Virus record (IMG/VR): IMGVR_UViG_3300046009_002946
Span: 1 to 42,820 of that record
Strand: one strand, 5' to 3'
From: a virus
Length of the DNA: 42,820 bases
Shown: positions 20,014 to 28,435 of the stretch, piece after piece
How the letters are laid out: every line of letters starts with the position of its first letter
Numbering within the stretch: position 1 is the first letter of the stretch
Program-made: the position numbers and the translations under genes
Notes under the pieces: model-generated
The model's database searches: none
What the model saw: only the letters and a program-made list of their open reading frames with translations
What the model was told of the DNA's origin: nothing

Positions 20014-22821
20014 ATGTTTGATAAAAGCCTAAACCAAGCACCACTAGGACTTGAGTCCTTACTCGGCGGCGATGAGCCTGACATCGAGATTGAAATTGAC
20101 GACCCAGAAAGTTTGCATATTGCAATGGGTGGGATGGAGATTGACTTTGACCCTAAAGAAGAAACGGACGAAGATTTTGACGAGAACTTAGCTGAACTCC
20201 TAGATGATGGGGAGCTTTCGTCTATTGCAGCAGATTTGTTGTCTGATTTTGATGATGACGTGGCTTCGCGTAAAGATTGGATTACGACTTATACAGATGG
20301 TTTAGAGCTACTCGGTATGAAGATTGAAGAGCGTACTGAGCCTTGGGATGGTGCGTGTGGTGTGCATCACCCTCTACTTAGCGAAGCATTAGTTAAGTTT
20401 CAAGCTGAGACTATGATGGCGACATTCCCGTCAGCAGGTCCTGTCAAAACAAAGATTATCGGCAAAGAGACTTCTAGTAAGAAGGAAGCGGCGGTACGTG
20501 TTCAAGACGACATGAATCACCAGCTTTTAGACGTGATGACTGAGTACAGACCTGAGCATGAGCGTATGCTTTGGGGTCTTGGGCTATCTGGTAATGCATT
20601 TAAAAAAGTGTACTTTGACCCAAAATTAAACCGCCAAACATCTCTATTTGTCCCTGCTGAAGACATGGTTGTACCTTATGGTGCATCTAACTTAGAAACA
20701 GCAGAGCGTGTAACTCATGTTATGCGTAAGACCGAAAATGATATGCGTAGGCTTCAGGTAGCGGGATTTTACCGCGATATTGACCTAGGTGAGCCTAGTA
20801 GTCAGCTTGATGACGTTGAGAAGAAGATTGCTGAGAAAATGGGATTTAGTGCAACGTCTGATGACCGATATAAAGTCCTTGAAATGCACGTTGACCTCGA
20901 CCTTCCAGGATTTGAGCATACTGATGCAGATGGGGATGAAACGGGAATTGCACTACCTTATGTAGTGACTATTGAGAAAGGAAGTCAAGAGATTCTATCC
21001 ATTAGACGTAACTGGGAGCCAGATGATGAAACCTACACCAAGCGACAACATTTTGTTCATTATGGGTATGTCCCTGGGTTTGGCTTTTATTGCTTTGGCC
21101 TTATTCATCTTATTGGCGCATTTGCTAAGTCCGGTACTTCTCTTATTAGACAACTGGTTGATGCGGGTACGCTAAGTAATCTGCCTGGTGGGTTTAAAGC
21201 GCGTGGTATGCGTATTAAAGGGGATGATACGCCTATCTCTCCTGGAGAGTGGCGCGATGTAGATGTACCAAGTGGTACTATTCGAGATAACCTGCTTCCA
21301 CTTCCATACAAAGAGCCGTCACAAACATTGATGGGACTGCTTAATCAGATTGTAGAAGAAGGTAGACGCTTTGCTAACGCGGCGGATTTGCAAGTATCTG
21401 ATATGTCGGGTAATGCGCCTGTAGGAACGACACTAGCTATTTTAGAGCGTACGCTTAAAGTGATTACTGCTGTTCAGGCACGTGTTCACTATTCGATGAA
21501 GCAAGAGTTAGGACTCCTTAAAGGGATTATTGCCGCTTACGCACCGGAGGATTATGACTATGACCCTGAAGAAGGAAGTAGAAAAGCTAAGAAGTCGGAC
21601 TATACGACTACAGAAGTTATCCCTGTATCTGACCCTAATGCGTCTACGATGGCTCAGAAAATCGTACAGTACCAAGCGGTACTTCAACTTGCGCAAGGGG
21701 CACCTCAACTTTACAACCTGCCCATTCTTCACCGCCAGATGCTTGATGCTTTGGGGATTAAGGATGCGCAAAAGCTGGTTCCATTAGAAGAAGATAAGTT
21801 CCCTGTAGACCCTGTATCTGAGAATCAGAATATCCTTAGACTAAAACCTGTCAAAGCGTTCTTAACTCAAGACCACAATGCTCATATTGCTGTTCATATG
21901 GCGATGATGCAAGACCCCAAGATTATGGGTACGCTACAAGGAAACCCGCTACTTCCACAGATTCAAGCGACAGTCATGTCACACGTAGCAGAGCATTTGG
22001 GCTTCCAGTATAGAAAGGATGTTGAAGTACAGCTTGGTATGCAGATGCCTCCACAAGAGGGTGATGACGGCGAAGATATGAAGCAAGACCCCGAAGTAGA
22101 AGCGGCATTGTCTCCATTACTTGCACAAGCGGCTACACAACTACTTCAACAAAATCAAGCTGGGGCAGCGCAGCAAAAAGCGCAGCAGCAAGCTCAAGAC
22201 CCGCTAATTCAAATGCAGATGCAAGAGCTACAACTTAAAGCGCAAGAAATTCAGAATAAAGCGCAGAGAGACCAAGCTGAGATTCAAGTTAAGATGCAGC
22301 AGATTCAAGTAGACCGTGAGCGTATTGCAGCGCAATCAGCTACAGCAGATAAGCAACGTGAGATTGATGTACTTAAAAACGCAGCGCAGCTCGGCGTCAA
22401 ACAGTCACTTGATAAAGGTAAACAGACCCACGATGAGAAGAAACTGCAAGTAGAAGCGCTTAAAAACGCAGCTGATATGACAATGAAGAAGGAAGACCAG
22501 CAGCGCAAAACAACTGTTCAGGCTCTAAAAGATGCGGCTCAAATTACCGCTAAGAAGACTGAAACCGAAATGGGGTTAGCCCACCAAGCGTATCAAGGTA
22601 TGCTTGAGCGTGAACGCGCACAGACAGAGAAAGCGGAAACTATGGCTCACGAAGCCTATCAAAAAGCCCTTGAGCGAGACCATCAAAGACATCATAAAAT
22701 ACTCGATGTAGCGCACCAAGGCCACCAAGCTGAAGTAAATCGCGAACATCAAAAAGAACAAGCTTTTGCTAAAGGGGGAGAGGTAAAAGGAAAAAAGCCG
22801 AACCCGAAGAAGGAGGACTAA
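20014..22821 (+). CDS. Portal protein with long coiled-coil C-terminus (935 aa)
   Basis: Forms the ring through which DNA enters and leaves the head. The core shows the DGACGVHHPLLSEALVKFQ and GLGLSGNAFKKVYFDP segments typical of P22-like phage portals. From about residue 700 a Gln/Lys-rich coiled coil (QQKAQQQAQDPLIQMQMQE and similar) runs to the end, as in the P22 barrel region. Seven codons before the stop lies an A AAA AAG slippery site in the correct frame, so a fraction may be extended into the next frame as a 1075-residue fusion. Confidence 0.92.
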   Translation: MFDKSLNQAPLGLESLLGGDEPDIEIEIDDPESLHIAMGGMEIDFDPKEETDEDFDENLAELLDDGELSSIAADLLSDFDDDVASRKDWITTYTDGLELLGMKIEERTEPWDGACGVHHPLLSEALVKFQAETMMATFPSAGPVKTKIIGKETSSKKEAAVRVQDDMNHQLLDVMTEYRPEHERMLWGLGLSGNAFKKVYFDPKLNRQTSLFVPAEDMVVPYGASNLETAERVTHVMRKTENDMRRLQVAGFYRDIDLGEPSSQLDDVEKKIAEKMGFSATSDDRYKVLEMHVDLDLPGFEHTDADGDETGIALPYVVTIEKGSQEILSIRRNWEPDDETYTKRQHFVHYGYVPGFGFYCFGLIHLIGAFAKSGTSLIRQLVDAGTLSNLPGGFKARGMRIKGDDTPISPGEWRDVDVPSGTIRDNLLPLPYKEPSQTLMGLLNQIVEEGRRFANAADLQVSDMSGNAPVGTTLAILERTLKVITAVQARVHYSMKQELGLLKGIIAAYAPEDYDYDPEEGSRKAKKSDYTTTEVIPVSDPNASTMAQKIVQYQAVLQLAQGAPQLYNLPILHRQMLDALGIKDAQKLVPLEEDKFPVDPVSENQNILRLKPVKAFLTQDHNAHIAVHMAMMQDPKIMGTLQGNPLLPQIQATVMSHVAEHLGFQYRKDVEVQLGMQMPPQEGDDGEDMKQDPEVEAALSPLLAQAATQLLQQNQAGAAQQKAQQQAQDPLIQMQMQELQLKAQEIQNKAQRDQAEIQVKMQQIQVDRERIAAQSATADKQREIDVLKNAAQLGVKQSLDKGKQTHDEKKLQVEALKNAADMTMKKEDQQRKTTVQALKDAAQITAKKTETEMGLAHQAYQGMLERERAQTEKAETMAHEAYQKALERDHQRHHKILDVAHQGHQAEVNREHQKEQAFAKGGEVKGKKPNPKKED
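22771..22797 (+). promoter_or_regulatory. Predicted -1 ribosomal frameshift site (A AAA AAG)
   Basis: The heptamer at 22791-22797 is the dnaX-type slippery sequence, and its codons AAA AAG are exactly in the portal frame. A purine-rich GGGGGAGAGG lies just upstream (22774-22783), as the stimulatory Shine-Dalgarno does in dnaX. A -1 shift enters the virion-protein frame at 22797, which has no ATG, GTG, TTG or CTG before 22926. A downstream stem was not identified. Confidence 0.8.
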
Positions 22822-23240
22822 CTGAGCAGGATAAGTATTTCCAAAGCAGGTTTAATACTAAGTTATCTCCTAAAGAGGAAGCTAAGTTTCAAGCATGGGC
22901 TAAGGCTGTTAATAAAAATCCCGATATGGAGTCAATAGATTATGATTTGAGAGGTTTTTATAAATCGGACGGTAAACTTGATGAGTCTACTGGTCACAGT
23001 TCAGATAGGTATAAAAAACCTAATCACCCTACATTTAGTAACCAGTCTTTATATCACGGTGCAGTAGATGAGCGTAATGGTAAGTACATAGGCGGTGAAT
23101 GGGGTAATACTGACGAAGGGTTTACTTACACCCCTAGTAGAGAGATGTTAAACTTGACCCATAATCCTGACCAATTGGTAAACTACATTAGAAAGTACGA
23201 GCCAAAAACAAACTTAATATTGCCCAATGAGGAAGAATAA
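22797..23240 (+). CDS. Conserved phage virion protein reached by frameshift from portal
   Basis: The -1 frame encodes 147 residues: a linker, then LSPKEEAKFQAWAK, DYDLRGFYKSDG, KKPNHPTFSNQSLYHG and a C-terminal FTYTPSREM, the signature of a family of phage structural proteins found next to the portal. The family's N-terminal part (PKEEAKFQAWAK) lies before the first ATG at 22926, so translation must begin upstream, most simply by frameshifting from the portal. A short product from ATG 22926 is an alternative. Its stop overlaps the next start as TAATG. Confidence 0.8.
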   Translation, partial: AEPEEGGLTEQDKYFQSRFNTKLSPKEEAKFQAWAKAVNKNPDMESIDYDLRGFYKSDGKLDESTGHSSDRYKKPNHPTFSNQSLYHGAVDERNGKYIGGEWGNTDEGFTYTPSREMLNLTHNPDQLVNYIRKYEPKTNLILPNEEE

Positions 23241-23419
23241 TGGACGCATTTGATGTAGTGCTTAAGCACATTGATGAGAAAGTTATGCAGCTTAAAGATG
23301 CTGTATGTTCTGAGCGAATTGACTCAATGGAAACGTATAAACAGATGTGCGGTGAAATACGAGGACTTCAAACAGCTCGTGGTTATGTACTTGATATAAA
23401 AGATAAATTAGAAGATTAG
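23240..23419 (+). CDS. Small conserved phage protein (59 aa)
   Basis: Starts at ATG 23240, overlapping the previous stop. It is helical and contains YKQMCGEIRGLQTARGYV, a pattern of a small protein family found directly after the virion protein described above. Function unknown; probably a head accessory protein. Confidence 0.7.
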   Translation: MDAFDVVLKHIDEKVMQLKDAVCSERIDSMETYKQMCGEIRGLQTARGYVLDIKDKLED

Positions 23420-23686
23420 ATAACATGGCCTTTCGCTTCGGGGTTTTTTAGAAATCGTTCGATGACAGCTTGGAAAGACAAGCACTATCAAGTATAGGCA
23501 TTGGTTTTGGATATTTGTCATGTCCGGTAAGATAATTTGACTAGTTACACCAGTGTCTGTAGCTTGATAGTACGCGCATAGCGCACCAGTAATGGCCTGA
23601 CGCTCGGAAATAGGAGACTTGGGAACGCTTGAAAGTACAGCGGCGAATACCGAGATTACTATCATGACAGCACGGAAAGACGGCAT
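23408..23686 (-). CDS. Possible minus-strand signal-peptide protein (92 aa)
   Basis: The only candidate gene against the direction of the late operon. Its start (MPSFRAVMIVISVFAAVLSS) is a good signal or membrane segment, followed by a soluble region with four cysteines. The ribosome binding site is weak and no promoter was found, and its end overlaps the upstream gene. It fills an otherwise empty 294-nt gap. It may be a real exported protein or a chance frame. Confidence 0.35.
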   Translation of the reverse strand: MPSFRAVMIVISVFAAVLSSVPKSPISERQAITGALCAYYQATDTGVTSQIILPDMTNIQNQCLYLIVLVFPSCHRTISKKPRSERPCYLIF

Positions 23687-23713
23687 ATTTTAATCCCACA
23701 AACAGGAAACAAA

Positions 23714-24130
23714 ATGTCAAAGATTTTAATTGGGTCAAACCCCAAAAATCCACAAGTTGTTGGTAGCTACGAAACAGAGGCTACTAACGAAGAAAAAGCA
23801 ACGCAACTCCCAATGCCATCAGGATACAGAATCCTATGTGCTATTCCAGAAGCAGATAAAGAATACGAAAGTGGTATCGCAAAAGCTGACGTAACCCTGC
23901 GTAATGAAGAAGTACTTACCACCGTATTATTCGTTGTTTCATTAGGCCCAGAAGCTTATAAAGACACAAACAAATTCCCTAGTGGTGCATGGTGTAAAGA
24001 AGGCGATTTTATCTTAGTACGCCCCAACTCAGGCTCACGCCTGCTTATTCACGGTAGAGAATTCAGATTGTTAAATGATGATTCGGTAGAAGCAGTTGTA
24101 CTCGACCCACGTGGCATCTCACGCAAATAG
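23714..24130 (+). CDS. GroES-like co-chaperonin (138 aa)
   Basis: The middle and C-terminal part follow the GroES fold: GYRILCAIPEADKEYESGI (first strands and mobile loop region), GDFILVRPNSGSRLLIHG and EFRLLNDDSVEAVV, corresponding to the GD-x-VL, G-x-x-x-x-I-x-G and L-x-x-DDI-x-AVI pattern of Cpn10. It likely works with host GroEL in folding the capsid protein, as T4 gp31 does. No groEL-like gene is in the window. Its place between portal and scaffold supports a head-assembly role. Confidence 0.78.
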   Translation: MSKILIGSNPKNPQVVGSYETEATNEEKATQLPMPSGYRILCAIPEADKEYESGIAKADVTLRNEEVLTTVLFVVSLGPEAYKDTNKFPSGAWCKEGDFILVRPNSGSRLLIHGREFRLLNDDSVEAVVLDPRGISRK

Positions 24131-24139
24131 GACAAGACT

Positions 24140-25087
24140 ATGGCAGATTTTGAAAGAACAGAATATAAATTCCCCGATGAAATAGACGATAATGACGATA
24201 ACATCGAGATTGAAATAGAAGACGATACTCCCGAAGAAGACCGTGGTCGGGAACCAATGCCTAAACACATTGTAGATGAGTTAGAAGAAGACGAATTAGA
24301 CTCCTACGATGCAAAAGCACAACAACGCATTAAACAAATGCGTAAGGTATATCATGACGAGCGCAGGGAGAAAGAAGCGGCTCAACGTGAGCACAGAGAG
24401 GCTGTCGCACTAGCGCAACGACTGCTTCAAGAAAACCAACGCGTTAACCAAGTTTTGGGTAATGGTGAAAAAGAGTATATTAATAATATACAGAGTTTAG
24501 CTCAGAAAGAGATGCAAGAAGCCAAGCGTGCTTACAAAGACGCATATGAAATTGGTGATGCCGATGGTGTAGTAGAAGCTCAAGAGCAGATGCAGTTGGC
24601 CACCTTAAAATTGGCTCAAGCACATAATATGCGTACAGGGGCTTTACAAACACCTGATTATGAGGTACAACAGGCGCAAGAAAGGCTACAACGCCCTGCG
24701 GAATCGCAAGTTCCACGGCCTGACGAGAAGGCTTTGGATTGGCAAGAAAAAAATGAGTGGTTTGGTAAAGATAAAGAAATGACCAGCGCAGCTCTTGGAC
24801 TTCATGCAAAACTTGTAGACGAAGGCGTACCAGTAGGCTCTAAAGAATATTACAACGTATTGGACAAAACAATGCGTAGACGTTTTAACGAGTATTTTGG
24901 TGAAACCGAAGATAGAAAGTCGAGTAGGGGCAGACCGTCAAACGTAGTCGCACCCGCTTCGAGAAGTACATCAGCAACAAAGATAAAGTTAACTCAGAGC
25001 CAGGTCAACTTAGCAAAGAAATTTGGCTTAACCCCTGAACAATATGCGAAAGCAGCTTTAGCCTTGGAGAACCAAAATGGCAGATAA
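24140..25087 (+). CDS. Scaffolding protein (315 aa)
   Basis: A very acidic N-terminus (EIDDNDDNIEIEIEDD), a long charged coiled coil (residues 60-180) and a basic C-terminal end, the usual layout of phage scaffolds, with the C-terminus contacting the coat. It lies just before the decoration and major capsid genes. It overlaps the next gene by 11 nt. Confidence 0.75.
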   Translation: MADFERTEYKFPDEIDDNDDNIEIEIEDDTPEEDRGREPMPKHIVDELEEDELDSYDAKAQQRIKQMRKVYHDERREKEAAQREHREAVALAQRLLQENQRVNQVLGNGEKEYINNIQSLAQKEMQEAKRAYKDAYEIGDADGVVEAQEQMQLATLKLAQAHNMRTGALQTPDYEVQQAQERLQRPAESQVPRPDEKALDWQEKNEWFGKDKEMTSAALGLHAKLVDEGVPVGSKEYYNVLDKTMRRRFNEYFGETEDRKSSRGRPSNVVAPASRSTSATKIKLTQSQVNLAKKFGLTPEQYAKAALALENQNGR

Positions 25088-25535
25088 TACAAATGCAAGA
25101 ACAACTCGTGAACTAGAAACCCGTGCACTTGTGGAGCGTCCTAAGCAGTGGATGCAACCAGAATTGCTCCCTGAGCCTGACAAAGAGGCTGGGTTTGCAT
25201 ATAGATGGATTCGCGTAGCAACATTAAATAACAGTGACCCAAGCAACTTAGCGTCAAATCTAAGACAAGGCTGGGAACCCGTTACAATGAGCGAACAACC
25301 TAAATTTAGACTGTTAGCCGACCCGAATAGTCGTTTTAAAGACAATATCGAAGTAGGCGGATTATTACTTTGCAAGATTCCAGCTGAGTTTATGGAGCAG
25401 CGTGCACAACACTTTGCTAACATTACAAGCCAGCAAGCAGAAGCTGTAGATAATAATTTAATGCGCCAAAGTGACTCAAGAATGCCTATCTTTAAAGAGA
25501 GAAGCTCTAAAGTTACCTTTGGTAAAGGTACTTAA
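25077..25535 (+). CDS. Conserved head-region protein (152 aa)
   Basis: Contains EAGFAYRWIRVATLNN, then SNLASNLRQGWEPVT and LLLCKIPAEFMEQR, a pattern seen in phage proteins between scaffold and capsid genes. Basic N-terminal half and helical C-terminal half. Exact role unknown; probably a minor head protein. Confidence 0.7.
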   Translation: MADNTNARTTRELETRALVERPKQWMQPELLPEPDKEAGFAYRWIRVATLNNSDPSNLASNLRQGWEPVTMSEQPKFRLLADPNSRFKDNIEVGGLLLCKIPAEFMEQRAQHFANITSQQAEAVDNNLMRQSDSRMPIFKERSSKVTFGKGT

Positions 25536-25556
25536 TTAATTATTTTAGGAGTTAAA

Positions 25557-26372
25557 ATGGCTTATCCTACAGTACAAGCCCCTTACGGGTTAAAACCTGT
25601 AAATCTAATCGGGGGTCAAGTTTTTGCGGGTTCTACTCGTAACATCCCTATTCAATACGGATACAACACTAATATCGGTTATGGTGACCCTGTTGTAATT
25701 GCGTCTGGTACTATTACTAGAGCTACTATTGCTGCAGCAACTACAGGTAAACAAATTACTGGTATTTTCTTGGGTTGTTCATACACTAACCCAACAACTA
25801 AACAAAAGTTATTCTCTCAGTATTGGCCTGCAGGTACACTTGCTGGTGATGCAGAAGCTGTTGTTACTGATGACCCAGATACTGTATTTAAAGTAGTTAT
25901 GTTGTCTGCGGCAGGCGGTACAGTTACTTCAGGTTCACAAGCATTAGTTGGCTTAAATGTTGCTGGTGCAGATGCTGCGGCTAACGTAAACACAGGTAAT
26001 TCTACTGTGGGTGCTGTTACACCTACTGCAACCCCTACTACAGGTTTAGCATACCGTATTGTTGACTTAGTACCTGAAACAGCGGTTATTACTTCTGTTC
26101 CTAGCACTTCAACAACAACAACAACTATTACTGTCCCTGCATTGACTTCAGCGTTAGTTGTTGGTTCGGATGTATCTTTCATTGCACCTAACGGTCAATT
26201 AGTACAAACAGGGTCATTCTTAACAGCTAACTATGCTGTTGGAGCAACATCTCTTGTTATGAACGCGGCTTCAGGCGTGACCATTCCTGCTTCTGCAACC
26301 TTAGTTATTACTCAGTACCCAGAAGTACTAGTTAAAATTAACTTCGGTATCCATTCATACTACGGCGCTTAA
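25557..26372 (+). CDS. Capsid decoration-like protein (271 aa)
   Basis: The start (YPTVQAPYGLKPVNLIGGQ) and GYGDPVV, GIFLGCSY and DDPDTVFKV blocks match a family of head proteins preceding the gpT-like capsid protein in aquatic phages. The rest is Thr/Val/Ala-rich beta structure, including an inserted stretch (residues 150-245) with STSTTTTTITV. AGGAG precedes the ATG. Confidence 0.72.
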   Translation: MAYPTVQAPYGLKPVNLIGGQVFAGSTRNIPIQYGYNTNIGYGDPVVIASGTITRATIAAATTGKQITGIFLGCSYTNPTTKQKLFSQYWPAGTLAGDAEAVVTDDPDTVFKVVMLSAAGGTVTSGSQALVGLNVAGADAAANVNTGNSTVGAVTPTATPTTGLAYRIVDLVPETAVITSVPSTSTTTTTITVPALTSALVVGSDVSFIAPNGQLVQTGSFLTANYAVGATSLVMNAASGVTIPASATLVITQYPEVLVKINFGIHSYYGA

Positions 26373-26385
26373 GGAGCAATAAAAA

Positions 26386-27297
26386 ATGGCAATTTCTAGA
26401 GCACAGCTATTAAAAGAGTTATTACCGGGCCTTAACGCGTTATTCGGTTTAGAGTACGCACGCTACGGTGAACAACATAAAGAAATTTATGAAATCGAAT
26501 CTTCTGAGCGTTCATTTGAAGAAGAAACAAAACTTTCAGGTTTTGCTGCAGCGGCGGTTAAATCAGAGGGTTCTGCAATTCAGTATGAAGCTGGTCAAGA
26601 AGCTTGGACTGCACGCTATAACCACGAAACAATTGCTCTTGGCTTCTCATTAACTGAAGAAGCTGTAGAAGATAACTTGTACGACTCATTGTCTGCTCGT
26701 TATACAAAAGCGTTGGCTCGTGCTATGGCATACACCAAACAAGTAAAAGCGGCGGCTGTTTTAAACAACGGCTTCAACTCTGCTTATACTGGCGGTGACG
26801 GTTCAGCATTGTTCTCAGCTTCGCACTCATTAGTGTCTGGCGGCACAAACTCAAACATCCCATCAACTCCTGCTGATTTAAACGAAACTTCTTTAGAAGC
26901 GGCTGTTATTCAAATCGCACAATGGACTGATGAACGTGGTTTGTTGATTGCTGCTAAACCTAAAAAATTGATTGTTCCACCTGCACTTCAATTCGTTGCA
27001 ACTCGTTTGCTCGAAACAGAACAACGTGTAGGCACAACCGATAACGACATCAACGCGTTAAAAAACAACGGCTCTATCCCAGAAGGTTACACTGTTAATA
27101 ACTTCTTAACAGACACCAATGCGTGGTTCTTAACTACTGATGTACCAAACGGTTTGAAACATTTCGTGCGTCAATCATTGGTAACTTCATCAGATTCCGA
27201 TTTTGATACTGGGAACATGAGATACAAGGCGAGAGAACGTTATTCTTTCGGCTGGTCTGATCCCTTAGGTATGTACGGTTCATCTGGTTCAAACTAA
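26386..27297 (+). CDS. Major capsid protein, Mu gpT-like (303 aa)
   Basis: Shows the GFSLTEEAVEDNLYDSL and ALFSASHSLVSGG segments and the C-terminal YKARERYSFGWSDPLGMYG typical of the Mu gpT-like major head subunit family (HK97 fold). Length and position after scaffold and decoration genes agree. AGGAG precedes the ATG, and a strong terminator follows the stop, giving a separate transcription end for this highly expressed gene. Confidence 0.92.
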   Translation: MAISRAQLLKELLPGLNALFGLEYARYGEQHKEIYEIESSERSFEEETKLSGFAAAAVKSEGSAIQYEAGQEAWTARYNHETIALGFSLTEEAVEDNLYDSLSARYTKALARAMAYTKQVKAAAVLNNGFNSAYTGGDGSALFSASHSLVSGGTNSNIPSTPADLNETSLEAAVIQIAQWTDERGLLIAAKPKKLIVPPALQFVATRLLETEQRVGTTDNDINALKNNGSIPEGYTVNNFLTDTNAWFLTTDVPNGLKHFVRQSLVTSSDSDFDTGNMRYKARERYSFGWSDPLGMYGSSGSN

Positions 27298-27322
27298 GTA
27301 AAATCAACTACTTAGGTATATT

Positions 27323-27349
27323 AAGGGTCTCTTAGGAGACCCTTTTTTA
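27323..27349 (+). terminator. Rho-independent terminator after the capsid gene
   Basis: AAGGGTCTC and GAGACCCTT form a 9-bp stem around TTAG, followed by a run of T. It lies 26 nt after the capsid stop. Confidence 0.95.
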
Positions 27350-27358
27350 TTATTAATG

Positions 27359-27387
27359 TTTACACGCTGTGTGGTAAGTGGTATAGT
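27359..27387 (+). promoter_or_regulatory. Sigma70 promoter for the GIY-YIG gene
   Basis: TTTACA (27359-27364) and TATAGT (27382-27387) are exactly 17 nt apart. It lies between the capsid terminator and ATG 27419, so the endonuclease gene has its own transcription. Confidence 0.8.
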
Positions 27388-27418
27388 AAGTTTCACTAAA
27401 TTTACACCGGACATTAAA

Positions 27419-28324
27419 ATGAAAGTACCAGTAATCTACAAAATAAGAAATGTTGTTAACCAAAAGTTCTATGTTGGAAGCACAGGTAACAAACGTGAAA
27501 GGTTTAGAACACACAGAAATAAACTGCGCAGTAGCAAACATCACTGCGCTCATTTACAGGCAGCATGGAACAAATACGGGGAGGATTGTTTTGTTTTTGA
27601 AGTTGTAGAAGTAGTAAGTAGTATAGACGAATTACAAAAAGCTGAAGATGTTTGGTTATCTGAATGGGTAGGTAACGAAAACTGTTACAATCATGGACTT
27701 AGATCGGGCGCACCGTGGAGAGGAGTAGCTAAGGAGTTACACCCTAACTTTGGTAGAGTTATGTCTGAAGACCAAAAGGGTGTATTGCGAAAAGCTAGGT
27801 TAGCGCAACCGGACCCTCGTATTGGTAAAAAGCATACAGAAGAAACTAAACAGCGTATCAGTACTGCAAAAATGGCAAACCCTTCAAAATACTGGCAGGG
27901 TAAAACACGTTCTGATGAGACAAAAATTAAAATAAGTGAAGCTCAGAAAGGTGTTAAAAAAGCACCTAGAGTATATACAGAAGAAGGATTACGTAAAGCT
28001 CAAGAGACTATGAAGCGTAACGCCAGACCACAAGAACATACCCCTTTAAATGAGGTACTAGCTAAGTTTCCAGAAGAAGTGCGTAGTAAGTATGATTTTA
28101 CTAATGCCATCTACACAGGGGCGTTAAATAGAATTACAGGGTGTGTATGTCCTACGCACGGAGAGTTCTCTCAATATGCGGCTCAATTTAGAAAAGGGTC
28201 AGGCTGTGCAGAGTGCGGAGCACTTATTAGAAATGAGAAGAAACGTATTGAAATGAAGATGAAATGGTCAACTGAAGAGGGTCGTAAAAAGATGGGTAGA
28301 GGAGCCAATAAAATAGTTGCATAA
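27419..28324 (+). CDS. Free-standing GIY-YIG homing endonuclease (301 aa)
   Basis: The N-terminal GIY-YIG nuclease shows VIYKIRN (5-11) and YVGST (18-22). NUMOD3-like DNA-binding repeats follow (GKKHTEETKQRIS, then GKTRSDETKIKIS). The C-terminal part (YDFTNAIYTG, then CPTHGEFSQYAAQF and GCAECG) resembles the DUF723 zinc-containing module. ATG 27419 is chosen; ATG 27356 lies before the promoter. The gene sits as a cassette between the capsid gene and the next head gene, with its own promoter, suggesting mobility. Confidence 0.92.
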   Translation: MKVPVIYKIRNVVNQKFYVGSTGNKRERFRTHRNKLRSSKHHCAHLQAAWNKYGEDCFVFEVVEVVSSIDELQKAEDVWLSEWVGNENCYNHGLRSGAPWRGVAKELHPNFGRVMSEDQKGVLRKARLAQPDPRIGKKHTEETKQRISTAKMANPSKYWQGKTRSDETKIKISEAQKGVKKAPRVYTEEGLRKAQETMKRNARPQEHTPLNEVLAKFPEEVRSKYDFTNAIYTGALNRITGCVCPTHGEFSQYAAQFRKGSGCAECGALIRNEKKRIEMKMKWSTEEGRKKMGRGANKIVA

Positions 28325-28435
28325 TCAACCAATTGGTGTACTATCAGCCTATATCTAGGAACTTAATTATTTGCGCAGATTGACCTAGCAAGCTTTACAC
28401 AAGACTGCGTATCTTACGTGTATTTGGAGATTAAA

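Noticed and set aside
27303-28435. A group I intron carrying the GIY-YIG gene.
   Set aside because: The capsid gene is complete before it and the gene has a normal intergenic position with terminator and promoter, so a free-standing gene fits better.
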